Assembly: GCA_016786745.1 (NCBI GenBank)
Contig: JAEUVS010000042.1
Span: forward strand, 1-64,000
Direction: 5' to 3'
Length of the DNA stretch: 64,000 nt
From: Chitinophagaceae bacterium
Lineage (GTDB): Bacteria > Bacteroidota > Bacteroidia > Chitinophagales > Chitinophagaceae
The notes beneath the pieces are model-generated. The model did not search any database and was not told where the DNA came from. It saw nothing but the letters and a program-made list of their open reading frames with translations. Each line of letters starts with the position of its first letter. Position 1 is the stretch's first letter. This document shows positions 53,550 through 61,987 of the stretch, in pieces. The position numbers and the translations under genes are program-made.

Positions 53550-54277
53550 GAAGGTTTTTTTGCAATGAGACCCGCGAAGTTGTACCACTTGAAAAAAACC
53601 TCGCAATGCTCAAATCCGGCATCACGAAGAAGGGTGATATTTTCACTGAGTTTGTAGGGGATCAACACATTTTCAAGCGCCTCCCGTTTTTGAGCGATTT
53701 CCATTTCGCTGTAGTGGTGGCGGCGCTTCATATCGTAGTAGTATTTGATAAAGTCGCGGTTGAAACGGCTGTCTTCTGCAAGAATTTTTTCGATGATAAT
53801 TAATGAGCCGTCCTTGTTAAGTCCCTCGAATATTTGCCTGATCAGGCGCTCGCGGTTAATGGGTCTTACAAACTGGAGTGTGAGGCAGAGCACCACCACC
53901 GAAGCGTTTTCTATTTGTACGTCTTTATTGAGATCGGCAACAACAAGGTCAAAAGATCTTTTTACATCGAACTGCAGTAGTTTGTTCCTGCATTTTTCGA
54001 GCATGTCTTTCGAATCGTCGACACCGATGAATGGAATGGAGTCATCCACTTTTTCATTCATGTGGATCATCGTGTTGCCCGTGGAGCAGCCGAGATCGTA
54101 TATTTTTGAGTGCGGTGTCGCATGGTCGGCCGCGAGTTCAGCGACCATTCTTTGCATTTCTTCATAAAACGGTACCGATCTGTTCACCATATCATCGAAC
54201 ACACCTGCTACCTTGCTGCTGAACTTAAAATCTGATGGCTTAGTATACTGCTCACGGTACACTTCATCCCTTTCCAT
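53546..54277 (-). CDS. cmoA: CmoA-like carboxy-SAM synthase/methyltransferase
   Basis: A 243-residue class I methyltransferase closely resembling CmoA: FSSKVAGVFDDMVNRSVPFYEEM, IYDLGCSTGN, ENASVVVLCLTLQFVRP, YSEMEIAQKREALENVLIPY. Arg198 (QKR) matches the arginine contributed by the neighbouring subunit to bind the carboxylate of carboxy-SAM in CmoA. CmoA makes carboxy-SAM from SAM and prephenate for CmoB-dependent tRNA wobble uridine modification. No cmoB is in the window; instead it overlaps an ICMT-like gene. The family call is strong; the true role in this organism is open. Confidence 0.82.
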   Translation of the reverse strand: MERDEVYREQYTKPSDFKFSSKVAGVFDDMVNRSVPFYEEMQRMVAELAADHATPHSKIYDLGCSTGNTMIHMNEKVDDSIPFIGVDDSKDMLEKCRNKLLQFDVKRSFDLVVADLNKDVQIENASVVVLCLTLQFVRPINRERLIRQIFEGLNKDGSLIIIEKILAEDSRFNRDFIKYYYDMKRRHHYSEMEIAQKREALENVLIPYKLSENITLLRDAGFEHCEVFFKWYNFAGLIAKKPS

Positions 54278-54755
54278 TTACTGCTGTTTGTTAAAATGAA
54301 AGATAAGATTATAAACGTAAAAGACTGAGATAAGATACAAATATGAGGAAATTTAAAACTGCAATGCGACTACGCAAAAAATCCGGTAAACTCCCCCGGC
54401 CCAATTTTTGGCTAAACCCATATTGCCGCCCTGAACGGCTTGCACTTAACCTTTACACCGGGAGGAGTTACCGGAAAAGACCTGTTCACTACGACCCCAA
54501 TTCCCTGATTACGCCAGGTCTGACTGCATTAAATATTTTGAAATCCTAATCCACAAGTAGTCTGTCATCGCCCATTTAAAATGGGGTATTTCGGGAGCCT
54601 ATAGCTCGAAGTATTACAAGGTGACTAAAATCATGCCAGCGAAAATTTACAAGTGTAACTGCTATTGATTCAGGCATAAGTGCATTTTTTTCTACAAAAA
54701 GTCAAAAAAGGGAAACTCTACCAACTCTCACTTAATTTTGCCGTATATATAGCAT
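54278..54755. other. Intergenic region without a supported gene
   Basis: A 478-base gap between the CmoA-like gene and the MbnP gene. A 68-codon frame at 54343-54549 has no recognised family, poor composition and no promoter, so it is not called. No tRNA or strong hairpin was seen. The only positive signal is the -7 box near the right end. Confidence 0.5.
54733..54740 (+). promoter_or_regulatory. TAATTTTG -7 box upstream of the MbnP gene
   Basis: Exact TAnnTTTG match 15 bases before ATG 54756, so the leader would be about 10 bases. A -33 TTG is not clear. Confidence 0.45.
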
Positions 54756-55529
54756 ATGAAGGTCATTCCGTGTTTTATCCTGGTGGTGATAATATTTAGT
54801 GCATGTAAGAAAGAAAATACAGGATACGACACACGTTTCAGGGGAACAGTAACGCTGGAATTCGATAATGTTGCCGGTGGGGAAGACATCCGTCTTAACA
54901 CGGGAAATTATGTGAACGCCGCAGGTGAAACGTATTCGGTAAGGTCACTGAGATATTTTGTCAGCAACATAGTACTGGTAAACACAAACGGAACAGAATA
55001 TGTTGTGCCGCAGGACAGCAGCTATTTTTTGGTAGATGAAAGCATTCGCACGTCGCAGCCTTCACTCCAGGTACCCGAGGGCGAATACAGCGTACTGAAA
55101 TTTATCTTGGGCATAGACAGTCTTCGCAGTACCATGGATCTATCAAAACGTACAGGAGTTCTCGCGCCAACTGTTTCAACGTACCTCGATGAAAACAGCG
55201 GTTATGTGTTCTTCAGCCTGGAGGGCAACTCACCGCAGGCGCCCGAAAACCGGTACCAGTTCCATATTGCAGGATATGGCGGAAAAACGTCGCCTACAAT
55301 TAATAATATTAAGAACATCAGTATCGATCTGACGCAGGGTGGCATTGTTAAAGTTCGCGAAGGGCATGAATCCGTTATTCATATTTTTGCAGATATATCG
55401 AGGGTTTTTACCGGCACCGCCGATATCAGTCTTGCTCAGAATAACATCATACAATTTGAACCTTTCAGCGTTAATATCGCCAATAACTATGCGCTTATGT
55501 TCAGGCACGATCATACCCACAATGAATAG
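54756..55529 (+). CDS. MbnP-like copper-associated lipoprotein
   Basis: A 257-residue lipoprotein (lipobox IIFSAC, then KKEN). The body matches the MbnP-like family: VTLEFDNVAGGEDIRLNTG, SVRSLRYFVSNIVLVN, YFLVDESI, YSVLKFILGIDSLRST, GYVFFSLEGNSPQA. The C-terminus ends in a His-rich RHDHTHNE tail suited to metal binding. MbnP partners a di-heme peroxidase (MbnH) in copper-related tryptophan oxidation in methanotrophs; in Bacteroidota such genes sit beside an outer-membrane protein, as here (8-base overlap downstream). No MbnH is in the window. Confidence 0.8.
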   Translation: MKVIPCFILVVIIFSACKKENTGYDTRFRGTVTLEFDNVAGGEDIRLNTGNYVNAAGETYSVRSLRYFVSNIVLVNTNGTEYVVPQDSSYFLVDESIRTSQPSLQVPEGEYSVLKFILGIDSLRSTMDLSKRTGVLAPTVSTYLDENSGYVFFSLEGNSPQAPENRYQFHIAGYGGKTSPTINNIKNISIDLTQGGIVKVREGHESVIHIFADISRVFTGTADISLAQNNIIQFEPFSVNIANNYALMFRHDHTHNE

Positions 55530-56451
55530 ACACGTGAAGAAACTATTGCTCACATTCTGCATCGCGCTGTGTACCGTCGGCACATTCGCATGCGACATCT
55601 GCGGCTGCGGTGTAGGAAGCTATTATACAGGCATTCTACCTGAATTCAACAAAAAAATATTTGGTCTCCGCTACAGGTATAATTCGCTGCTCACCCACAT
55701 TGCCCCGGGCGGCGGTACCAGCTATCTTACAACAAAAGAAAGATTCAATACGGTTGACATATGGGGTGGCTGGACGGTGACCAGTAAAATAAGGTTGATG
55801 GGATATATTCCTTTCAACATCAATCAGCAGATTAACCAGGGCGTTACCACGAAAAGTACAGGTGTGGGCGATATCGGCCTGCAGGGATTTTACCAGGTGT
55901 TCGACCATCGCGGCGCGCAGGGAAAAAGTTTTATCAGTCATTCGTTGTGGGCTGGCGCGGGCGTGAAGCTGCCGACAGGAAAATATGAAACTGCGCGAAA
56001 GGACGAAACAGGACAATCGGCAAATACATTTCAATTAGGCACCGGGTCGCTCGACTTCACGCTGAACATGGCGTACGATCTGCGCATCCAGGATTTCGGC
56101 GTGAACACCACGGCCAGCTACAAGATAAACACCACTAACCGCGATGATTACCAGTATGGAAACAAATTGAGCTCCACCCTCCAGGCGTATTATAAGGTGA
56201 GGGTAAAAAACAAATTCACCATCGCTCCTAACGCCGGTTTAGCCTATGAAACCGCGGCGAAAGACGAGGATCATAAATTAATCACCGATGTAACAGGCGG
56301 TAATATCCTTTTATTCGGGGCGGGCGCCGAATTGACCACCGGCAAAATCGCGATCGGCGCTAATTATCAGTCCCCTCTCTCCCAGCATCTTGCAAAGGGA
56401 TCTATCAGGGCGAACGACAGGTTGATGGTACACATCTCCTTCATGCTGTGA
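55522..56451 (+). CDS. Outer-membrane barrel with N-terminal CDICGCG motif
   Basis: A 309-residue exported protein. After the signal, the mature N-terminus begins with C24-D-I-C27-G-C29-G, a candidate metal site, followed by a beta-rich body with alternating aromatic strands (FGLRYRYNSLLTHI, GAGVKLPTGKYETAR, VNTTASYKINTTN) and a C-terminal strand ending in Leu (LMVHISFML). It looks like an outer-membrane beta-barrel channel. ATG 55522 overlaps the MbnP stop by 8 bases, so the two are coexpressed and likely bind or import a metal such as copper; this is inference. Confidence 0.72.
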   Translation: MNRHVKKLLLTFCIALCTVGTFACDICGCGVGSYYTGILPEFNKKIFGLRYRYNSLLTHIAPGGGTSYLTTKERFNTVDIWGGWTVTSKIRLMGYIPFNINQQINQGVTTKSTGVGDIGLQGFYQVFDHRGAQGKSFISHSLWAGAGVKLPTGKYETARKDETGQSANTFQLGTGSLDFTLNMAYDLRIQDFGVNTTASYKINTTNRDDYQYGNKLSSTLQAYYKVRVKNKFTIAPNAGLAYETAAKDEDHKLITDVTGGNILLFGAGAELTTGKIAIGANYQSPLSQHLAKGSIRANDRLMVHISFML

Positions 56452-56489
56452 CCTTCCAAAACCTTATCTTCGCTCAACTTTTTTCATGA

Positions 56490-57782
56490 ATGACGGTTCT
56501 TATTAAACAAGCACGGATCGTTGATCCAAATTCTCCATATAACGACACGGTACAGGATATTCTCGTAGAATCGGGCATCATTAAAAATATAGGTAGCGAT
56601 CTGAAGGTTGAAAGCGCTCACGAAAGCTTTTCAGGCGATGACCTTCATGTATCGCCGGGTTGGGTCGACATATTCGCTAACTTTTCCGATCCCGGTTTTG
56701 AGTTCCGCGAAACGCTCGAGAGCGGTTCGCAGGCTGCGGCTGCTGGCGGGTTCACAGACGTATTCGTCATTCCAAATGTGAAACCTGTTACCGACAATAA
56801 ATCGCAGATTGAATATCTCAACCGCAAATCGGGCTCACTTGCCGCAAACGTACATCCTATCGGTGCGGTGTCAAAGAACGCGGAGGGAAAGGATCTTGCA
56901 GAAATGTACGATATGCGCAACAGCGGCGCCATCGCGTTCAGCGACGGGTTGAACCCGGTTCAATCTGCAGGGTTATTACTCAAGGCGCTTCAGTATGTAA
57001 AAGCTTTCGATGGCGTGATTATCCAAATCCCCGACGATAAAAGTGTAGGCGCCAACGGGCTCGTGCATGAAGGAATCATTTCAACCCGGCTCGGCCTGGC
57101 GGGAAAACCCATAATGGCGGAAGAACTGCTCGTTGCCCGCGACATCAAGCTGGCGCGATATGCCGAATCGAAGCTGCACTTTACGGCTGTCACCTCTCCC
57201 CGTTCGCTTGAATATATTAAACGGGCAAAAGACGCCGGCCTGCCCGTTACCTGCTCCGTAACTCCGTACCACCTGTTTTTCAGCGACGAGGACCTGAAGA
57301 GCTACGATACTAACCTTAAAGTATACCCGCCACTGCGATCACCCGCGGAGCAGAAAGTGTTGAAAGACGCCGTAACAGATGGAACGGTCGACTGCATAGC
57401 CACACATCACATGCCTCTCGACTTCGACAGTAAAGTGCTGGAATTCGAATACGCGAAAAATGGAATGACGGGGCTTGAAACGTGTTATAGTGTGCTCAAA
57501 ACAGTGTTGCCCGGATTAAGCGAAAAAAGATGGGTGGAGTTGTTAAGCATCAACCCACGAAAAATATTCGGCCTCGGCCAACCCGTGATCGATAAGAGCA
57601 AGGAAGCATGTTTAACCGTATTTTCACCGGCAGGAAAAACAGCTATCGCTTCTTCGGATTTTTATTCCAGGTCGGGCAACAGCCCTTTCACCGGGAAATC
57701 ATTGCAGGGAGCGGTAGTTGGCACGATAAGACGAGGAACGACTTTTTTCAGAACAAAAAGAAAAATAAATGGAAAATCCTGA
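56490..57782 (+). CDS. Dihydroorotase-like amidohydrolase lacking metal ligands
   Basis: A 430-residue protein of the type I dihydroorotase family (GWVDIFANFSDPGFEFRETLESGSQAAAAGGFTDVFVIPNVKP). The metal-binding DxHxH of active enzymes reads D60-I-F62-A-N64, and the catalytic DHAPH reads H306-H-M-P-L, so zinc binding and catalysis by the usual route look lost. Such degenerate PyrC-like proteins can stabilise aspartate transcarbamoylase instead. It heads an operon with DUF4199 and glycan genes, overlapping DUF4199 by 14 bases. Family certain, activity doubtful. Confidence 0.87.
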   Translation: MTVLIKQARIVDPNSPYNDTVQDILVESGIIKNIGSDLKVESAHESFSGDDLHVSPGWVDIFANFSDPGFEFRETLESGSQAAAAGGFTDVFVIPNVKPVTDNKSQIEYLNRKSGSLAANVHPIGAVSKNAEGKDLAEMYDMRNSGAIAFSDGLNPVQSAGLLLKALQYVKAFDGVIIQIPDDKSVGANGLVHEGIISTRLGLAGKPIMAEELLVARDIKLARYAESKLHFTAVTSPRSLEYIKRAKDAGLPVTCSVTPYHLFFSDEDLKSYDTNLKVYPPLRSPAEQKVLKDAVTDGTVDCIATHHMPLDFDSKVLEFEYAKNGMTGLETCYSVLKTVLPGLSEKRWVELLSINPRKIFGLGQPVIDKSKEACLTVFSPAGKTAIASSDFYSRSGNSPFTGKSLQGAVVGTIRRGTTFFRTKRKINGKS

Positions 57783-58308
57783 AAAGAAACCTAACGTCGG
57801 TCTCAACTACGGCCTGGTAGCCGGATTAATCATAACATTAATCACGCTATTTCAATATCTCGGCGGGATAGATACATATCTCAGTCCCGTTGGCTTTGTC
57901 AGTTACCTGATTATTGTCACCTGGGCCGTGCTCGCCGCGCTAAAGGTGAGGAAGGCAAACGAGGGCTTTCTTGAATTTTCGCAGGCCCTGAAAGTAACAT
58001 TCACAGTGTTTGTAATTGCCTTTCTTGTGCAAACAATCTTCACGTATATCCTTTTAAACTTTATAGATGTTTCATTCAAAGAGGCGGTGGCACAGGAAGT
58101 GATGAATAAGACGGAGCAGATGTTGAAGAAAATGGGAATGTCGGACAGCCAGATCGACGAACACTTTGAAGCGGAGCGTAAAAAGGACCAGTTTTCATTG
58201 GGAAGAATGGCACTCGGTTACGCCATAACATGTATAGTATCGTTTATTTTCTGCCTGCTGATATCCCTCATTGTGAAACGAAGCAAGCCTGCTTTTAACA
58301 ACTTTTAA
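57769..58308 (+). CDS. DUF4199 membrane protein
   Basis: A 179-residue protein with four transmembrane segments (GLNYGLVAGLIITLITLFQYL, VSYLIIVTWAVLAAL, VTFTVFVIAFLVQTIFTYILLNF, MALGYAITCIVSFIFCLLISLIV) and a charged loop between the third and fourth (SFKEAVAQEVMNKTEQMLKKMGMSDSQIDEHFE). It matches DUF4199 of Bacteroidota, commonly next to glycosyltransferases of the GT2 type, as here. It may help present lipid carriers; function not established. Confidence 0.85.
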   Translation: MENPEKKPNVGLNYGLVAGLIITLITLFQYLGGIDTYLSPVGFVSYLIIVTWAVLAALKVRKANEGFLEFSQALKVTFTVFVIAFLVQTIFTYILLNFIDVSFKEAVAQEVMNKTEQMLKKMGMSDSQIDEHFEAERKKDQFSLGRMALGYAITCIVSFIFCLLISLIVKRSKPAFNNF

Positions 58309-58320
58309 TTTCAGTTGCAG

Positions 58321-59259
58321 ATGGATGTATCCGTTGTGGTGCCACTATATAACGAAGAGGAGTCGCTGCCCGAACTATGCGCATGGATCAACAAGGTGGC
58401 GGCTGCCAACAACTATACTTATGAAATCGTGTTGGTTGACGATGGCAGCACCGATGGATCGTGGAAGGTAATCGAACAGCTTTCTGAAAATAATGCCCAC
58501 ATCAAGGGAATAAAATTTCAACGGAACTACGGAAAATCGGCCGCATTGAACGAGGGATTCAGGGTAGTAACCGGCGAAGTGGTAATTACCATGGATGCCG
58601 ATTTACAGGATAGTCCTGATGAAATTCCTCCGCTGCGCGAAATGGTACTGGCCGGCAACTACGATTTAGTAAGTGGATGGAAGAAAAAACGCCACGACCC
58701 TATTGGCAAAACCATACCGTCGAAATTTTTCAATTGGGTTACGAAAAAAACTACCGGTATCAGGCTGCATGATTTTAACTGCGGTTTAAAAGCATACCGG
58801 CTGAATGTGGTTAAGAACATAGAAGTATATGGAGAGATGCACCGCTACATCCCGGTAATTGCGAAATGGTCGGGATTTAAAAAAATCGGTGAGAAAGTAG
58901 TGGAGCATCGCGCGAGGAAATATGGAACGTCGAAGTTTGGGATTGAAAGATTCATTAAAGGTTTTCTCGATCTCGCCTCGATACTTTTTGTGGGTAAGTT
59001 TGGTAAAAGACCGATGCACTTTTTCGGATCGTGGGGAACATTGTCGTTTATTTTTGGTTTTACCGTTTTTGTATATCTCACGATTTCAAAATTCTTTTTC
59101 GATAAATCGGGGCTCACACAACGCCCGTTATTCTTCTTCGCGATCCTGGCGATGATCATTGGTACGCAATTATTTTTAACCGGGTTTATTGCTGAGCTGA
59201 TTACGCGGAACTCTCCTAACAGGAACCAGTATCTTGTAGAAAAGAAAATGCGCTGTTGA
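58321..59259 (+). CDS. Family 2 glycosyltransferase (DPM1/GtrB type)
   Basis: A 312-residue membrane-tailed glycosyltransferase: N-terminal SVVVPLYNEEESLPEL, VDDGSTDGSW, RNYGKSAALNEGF, the DXD in MDADLQDSPDE, then FNCGLKAYRL and two C-terminal transmembrane segments (FGSWGTLSFIFGFTVFVYLTI, FFAILAMIIGTQLFLTGFIAEL). It would transfer a sugar from a nucleotide donor to polyprenyl phosphate on the cytosolic face. A TTG two codons upstream exists; ATG 58321 is preferred. It overlaps the next gene by 4 bases. Confidence 0.9.
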   Translation: MDVSVVVPLYNEEESLPELCAWINKVAAANNYTYEIVLVDDGSTDGSWKVIEQLSENNAHIKGIKFQRNYGKSAALNEGFRVVTGEVVITMDADLQDSPDEIPPLREMVLAGNYDLVSGWKKKRHDPIGKTIPSKFFNWVTKKTTGIRLHDFNCGLKAYRLNVVKNIEVYGEMHRYIPVIAKWSGFKKIGEKVVEHRARKYGTSKFGIERFIKGFLDLASILFVGKFGKRPMHFFGSWGTLSFIFGFTVFVYLTISKFFFDKSGLTQRPLFFFAILAMIIGTQLFLTGFIAELITRNSPNRNQYLVEKKMRC

Positions 59260-60392
59260 AAAAGGTGGTGATCATAGGACCTGCCTGGCCTCTGCGGGGA
59301 GGACTCGCCACATTCGATCAGCGGCTCGCGAAACAATTCATTGACGAAGGGATCGAATGCAGCATCTATTCATTCTCTCTTCAATATCCTTCATTTCTTT
59401 TCCCCGGCGCCACGCAGTATTCTTCGGATCCTGAACCTGCAGATTTAAAAATTCATTCTGCCATCAATTCCATCAATCCCTTCAACTGGGTAAGCGTTGG
59501 TAACCGGCTGAAGAAGCTAAAGCCTGATATTATCGTGGTGCGATACTGGCTCCCTTTGATGGGGCCGGCACTCGGTACCATTCTTCGCAGGGTACGGAGA
59601 AACAGGTATACCCGGATAGTGGCGATTACAGACAATGTGATTCCGCATGAAAAAAGACCGGGCGACAAAGCGTTCACAAAATATTTTCTGCGGTCGTGCG
59701 ACGCTGTTATTACGATGAGCGAAAAAGTACTTGCCGACCTGCGTTCTGTCGAAAAGGATAAACCAGCGTTACAGGTACTTCATCCATTATACGATAATTT
59801 CGGGAGTGCTGTTTCGAAGTCTGAGGCACGAAACAAACTGGGCCTCCGGCACGATGATAAAATTATTATCTTCTTTGGTTTCATCCGTAAATACAAAGGT
59901 CTCGACGTGCTGCTTGAAGCGATGCACATTGTAAAACAAAAATCGCCATCGCTTAAACTGGTGATTGCCGGTGAATTTTATGAGGATGAGAAGCCTTATA
60001 TGGAGTTAATTGAAAAATATGGATTGAAGGAAAACGTTGTGCTTAAAACGGAATTTGTGGCAGATAGCGATGTAAAATATTTTTTGTGTGCTGCCGATGC
60101 AGTGGTGCAACCGTACAGGAACGCCACGCAAAGCGGCGTAACACCATTGGCATATCATTTTGAAAAACCAATGATCGTAACGAACGTGGGCGGTCTTCCC
60201 GACCTGGTGCCGCACAATAAAGTGGGCCTCGTTGCAGAGCCGGATGCAGCGTCGATTGCAGCGGCCATACTGCGTTTCTACGAATTAGGCGAAGATTATT
60301 TTATTCCGCATCTTCGCACGGAAAAGGAAAAATATTCCTGGAAGAAAATGACGGAAGCGATTTTAAAACTGGCAGAAGATGTACAGAAGTAA
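59256..60392 (+). CDS. Family 4 glycosyltransferase
   Basis: A 378-residue GT-B enzyme of GT4: N-terminal VVIIGPAWPLRGGLATFDQRLAKQF and the C-terminal donor-binding motifs LGLRHDDKIIIFFGFIRKYKGLDVLLEAM, ADAVVQPYRNATQSGVTPLAYHFEKPMIVTNVGGLPDLV with the EX7E-like region (GVTPLAYHFEKP). The start is TTG 59256 in the overlap TTGA with the GT2 stop; no ATG is available upstream of the first strand. It probably adds the heptose or another residue made by the downstream genes. Overlaps hddA by 14 bases. Confidence 0.9.
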   Translation: MKKVVIIGPAWPLRGGLATFDQRLAKQFIDEGIECSIYSFSLQYPSFLFPGATQYSSDPEPADLKIHSAINSINPFNWVSVGNRLKKLKPDIIVVRYWLPLMGPALGTILRRVRRNRYTRIVAITDNVIPHEKRPGDKAFTKYFLRSCDAVITMSEKVLADLRSVEKDKPALQVLHPLYDNFGSAVSKSEARNKLGLRHDDKIIIFFGFIRKYKGLDVLLEAMHIVKQKSPSLKLVIAGEFYEDEKPYMELIEKYGLKENVVLKTEFVADSDVKYFLCAADAVVQPYRNATQSGVTPLAYHFEKPMIVTNVGGLPDLVPHNKVGLVAEPDAASIAAAILRFYELGEDYFIPHLRTEKEKYSWKKMTEAILKLAEDVQK

Positions 60393-61398
60393 GGCCCCTT
60401 TGCGGATTGGATTGGCAGGCGGCGGAACAGATGTGAGTCCTTATTGTGATTTATATGGCGGTGCGATTCTCAACGCAACGGTATCGCTGTATGCTTATGC
60501 GAACATCGAACCGATTGAAGAGAAGGCGATAGTGTTGTCGGCGGTTGACAGGAATGAAGAAGAGAAATTTGACCTGGCGGAAAACCTGCCGATAAATGGC
60601 AAACTCGACCTGCTCAAAGGTGTATACAACAGGATACAGAAACAATTTGGAATGCCTTTAAAAGGTTTTCGTTTAACCACCTCTGTTGATGCCCCTGCAG
60701 GGTCGGGATTAGGAACATCTTCAACGCTTGTGGTAGCGTTGATCGGCGCCTTCACTGAAAAGCTGCGACTTCCTCTAGGAGAATATGATATCGCGCAATT
60801 GGCTTACGACATTGAAAGAAACGAACTGGCAATGGCTGGCGGGCGCCAGGATCAATACGCAGCTACTTTTGGAGGCGTAAACTTCATGGAATTTTTTGCG
60901 GACGATAAAGTGATTGTTAACCCGCTGCGTATTAAACAGCAATACCTCTTTGAACTTGAAAACAACCTTGTGCTTTATTATACAAGCACAAGCAGGGAGT
61001 CGGCGAAAATTATCGAGAAGCAAAGAGCAAATGTGAAAGATAAAAAGGAGAAATCCATCGAGGCGATGCACCAGCTGAAGCAACAGGCCCAGATGATGAA
61101 AGAAGCCTTGCTTAAGGGAAGAATCCATGAAATTGGAGAGATTCTTGATTTTGGATTCCGTCAAAAACGTGATATGGCCGAAGGAATTTCTAATCCATTG
61201 ATGGAAGAAATTTATGAAGCAGCTAAAAAAGCAGGCGCTACAGGTGGAAAGATTTCCGGCGCCGGTGGCGGTGGATTTATGGTGTTCTACTGCCCGGGTA
61301 ATTCAAAATATTCTGTGATACAATCGATCACACAATTCGGTGGCAAGTGTAAGAATTACCAATTTGTGGATCATGGATTAACGACGTGGACGGTTTAA
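60379..61398 (+). CDS. hddA: D-glycero-D-manno-heptose 7-phosphate kinase (GHMP family)
   Basis: A 339-residue GHMP kinase: APLRIGLAGGGTDVSPYCDLYGG at the start, ATP-binding PAGSGLGTSSTLVVALIGAF, and C-terminal KISGAGGGGFMVFYC. These are typical of HddA, which phosphorylates heptose 7-phosphate at C1 to the alpha-1,7-bisphosphate. Identity is supported by the three partner enzymes immediately downstream (gmhA, hddC, gmhB), which complete the GDP-heptose route. It follows two glycosyltransferase genes with overlapping ends. Confidence 0.9.
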   Translation: MYRSKAPLRIGLAGGGTDVSPYCDLYGGAILNATVSLYAYANIEPIEEKAIVLSAVDRNEEEKFDLAENLPINGKLDLLKGVYNRIQKQFGMPLKGFRLTTSVDAPAGSGLGTSSTLVVALIGAFTEKLRLPLGEYDIAQLAYDIERNELAMAGGRQDQYAATFGGVNFMEFFADDKVIVNPLRIKQQYLFELENNLVLYYTSTSRESAKIIEKQRANVKDKKEKSIEAMHQLKQQAQMMKEALLKGRIHEIGEILDFGFRQKRDMAEGISNPLMEEIYEAAKKAGATGGKISGAGGGGFMVFYCPGNSKYSVIQSITQFGGKCKNYQFVDHGLTTWTV

Positions 61399-61408
61399 AT
61401 TGATAACT

Positions 61409-61987
61409 ATGCAAGACAAAATAAAAGATATAATCAACAGCTCTATTTCCGTAAAACAATCCGTTCTCAACGATAAAAAATTACTGGAAACAGTTGAGCA
61501 GGTTGCGAAAGAGATGGTGAAATGCCTTAAAAACGGGAACCGGATTTATTTCTGTGGAAATGGTGGCAGCGCCGCGGACGCCCAGCATCTCGCCGCTGAA
61601 TTCTCCGGGCGGTTTTACACCGACCGGCGTGCGTTGCCTGCTGAAGCGCTCCATTGCAACACATCTTATCTCACCGCTGTGGCCAACGATTACAGTTACG
61701 ACGTGGTGTATGCGCGGTTAGTCGACGGCATCGCAAACGCGGGCGATTTTGTTGTCGGGCTTTCTACTTCCGGCAATTCAGCGAACATCGTGAAGGCGTT
61801 TGAAGTGGCGCGGAATAAAAAAATAATTACTGTTGGCTTTACGGGGAAAGAAGGCGGCAAGATGAAACCTCTCTCGGACTATCTCATCAATATACCATCC
61901 ACCGATACTCCACGAATACAGGAATCGCATATCACCCTCGGACATATTATCTGCCAGCTTGTGGAAGAGCTCTACTTTCAATCATGA
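61409..61987 (+). CDS. gmhA: Sedoheptulose 7-phosphate isomerase
   Basis: A 192-residue SIS-domain enzyme with the GmhA core CGNGGSAADAQHLAAEFSGRF, LTAVANDYSYDVVYARLVDG, GLSTSGNSANIVKAF and SHITLGHIICQLVE (catalytic His). It converts sedoheptulose 7-phosphate to D-glycero-D-manno-heptose 7-phosphate, the substrate of hddA. ATG 61409 is chosen over a TTG 9 bases upstream. Overlaps hddC by 4 bases (ATGA). Confidence 0.93.
   Translation: MQDKIKDIINSSISVKQSVLNDKKLLETVEQVAKEMVKCLKNGNRIYFCGNGGSAADAQHLAAEFSGRFYTDRRALPAEALHCNTSYLTAVANDYSYDVVYARLVDGIANAGDFVVGLSTSGNSANIVKAFEVARNKKIITVGFTGKEGGKMKPLSDYLINIPSTDTPRIQESHITLGHIICQLVEELYFQS

Noticed and set aside
54343..54549. 68-codon open frame in the 478-base gap
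   Set aside because: Basic, low-similarity translation with no neighbours, no -7 box and no family recognised; possibly a remnant but unsupported.
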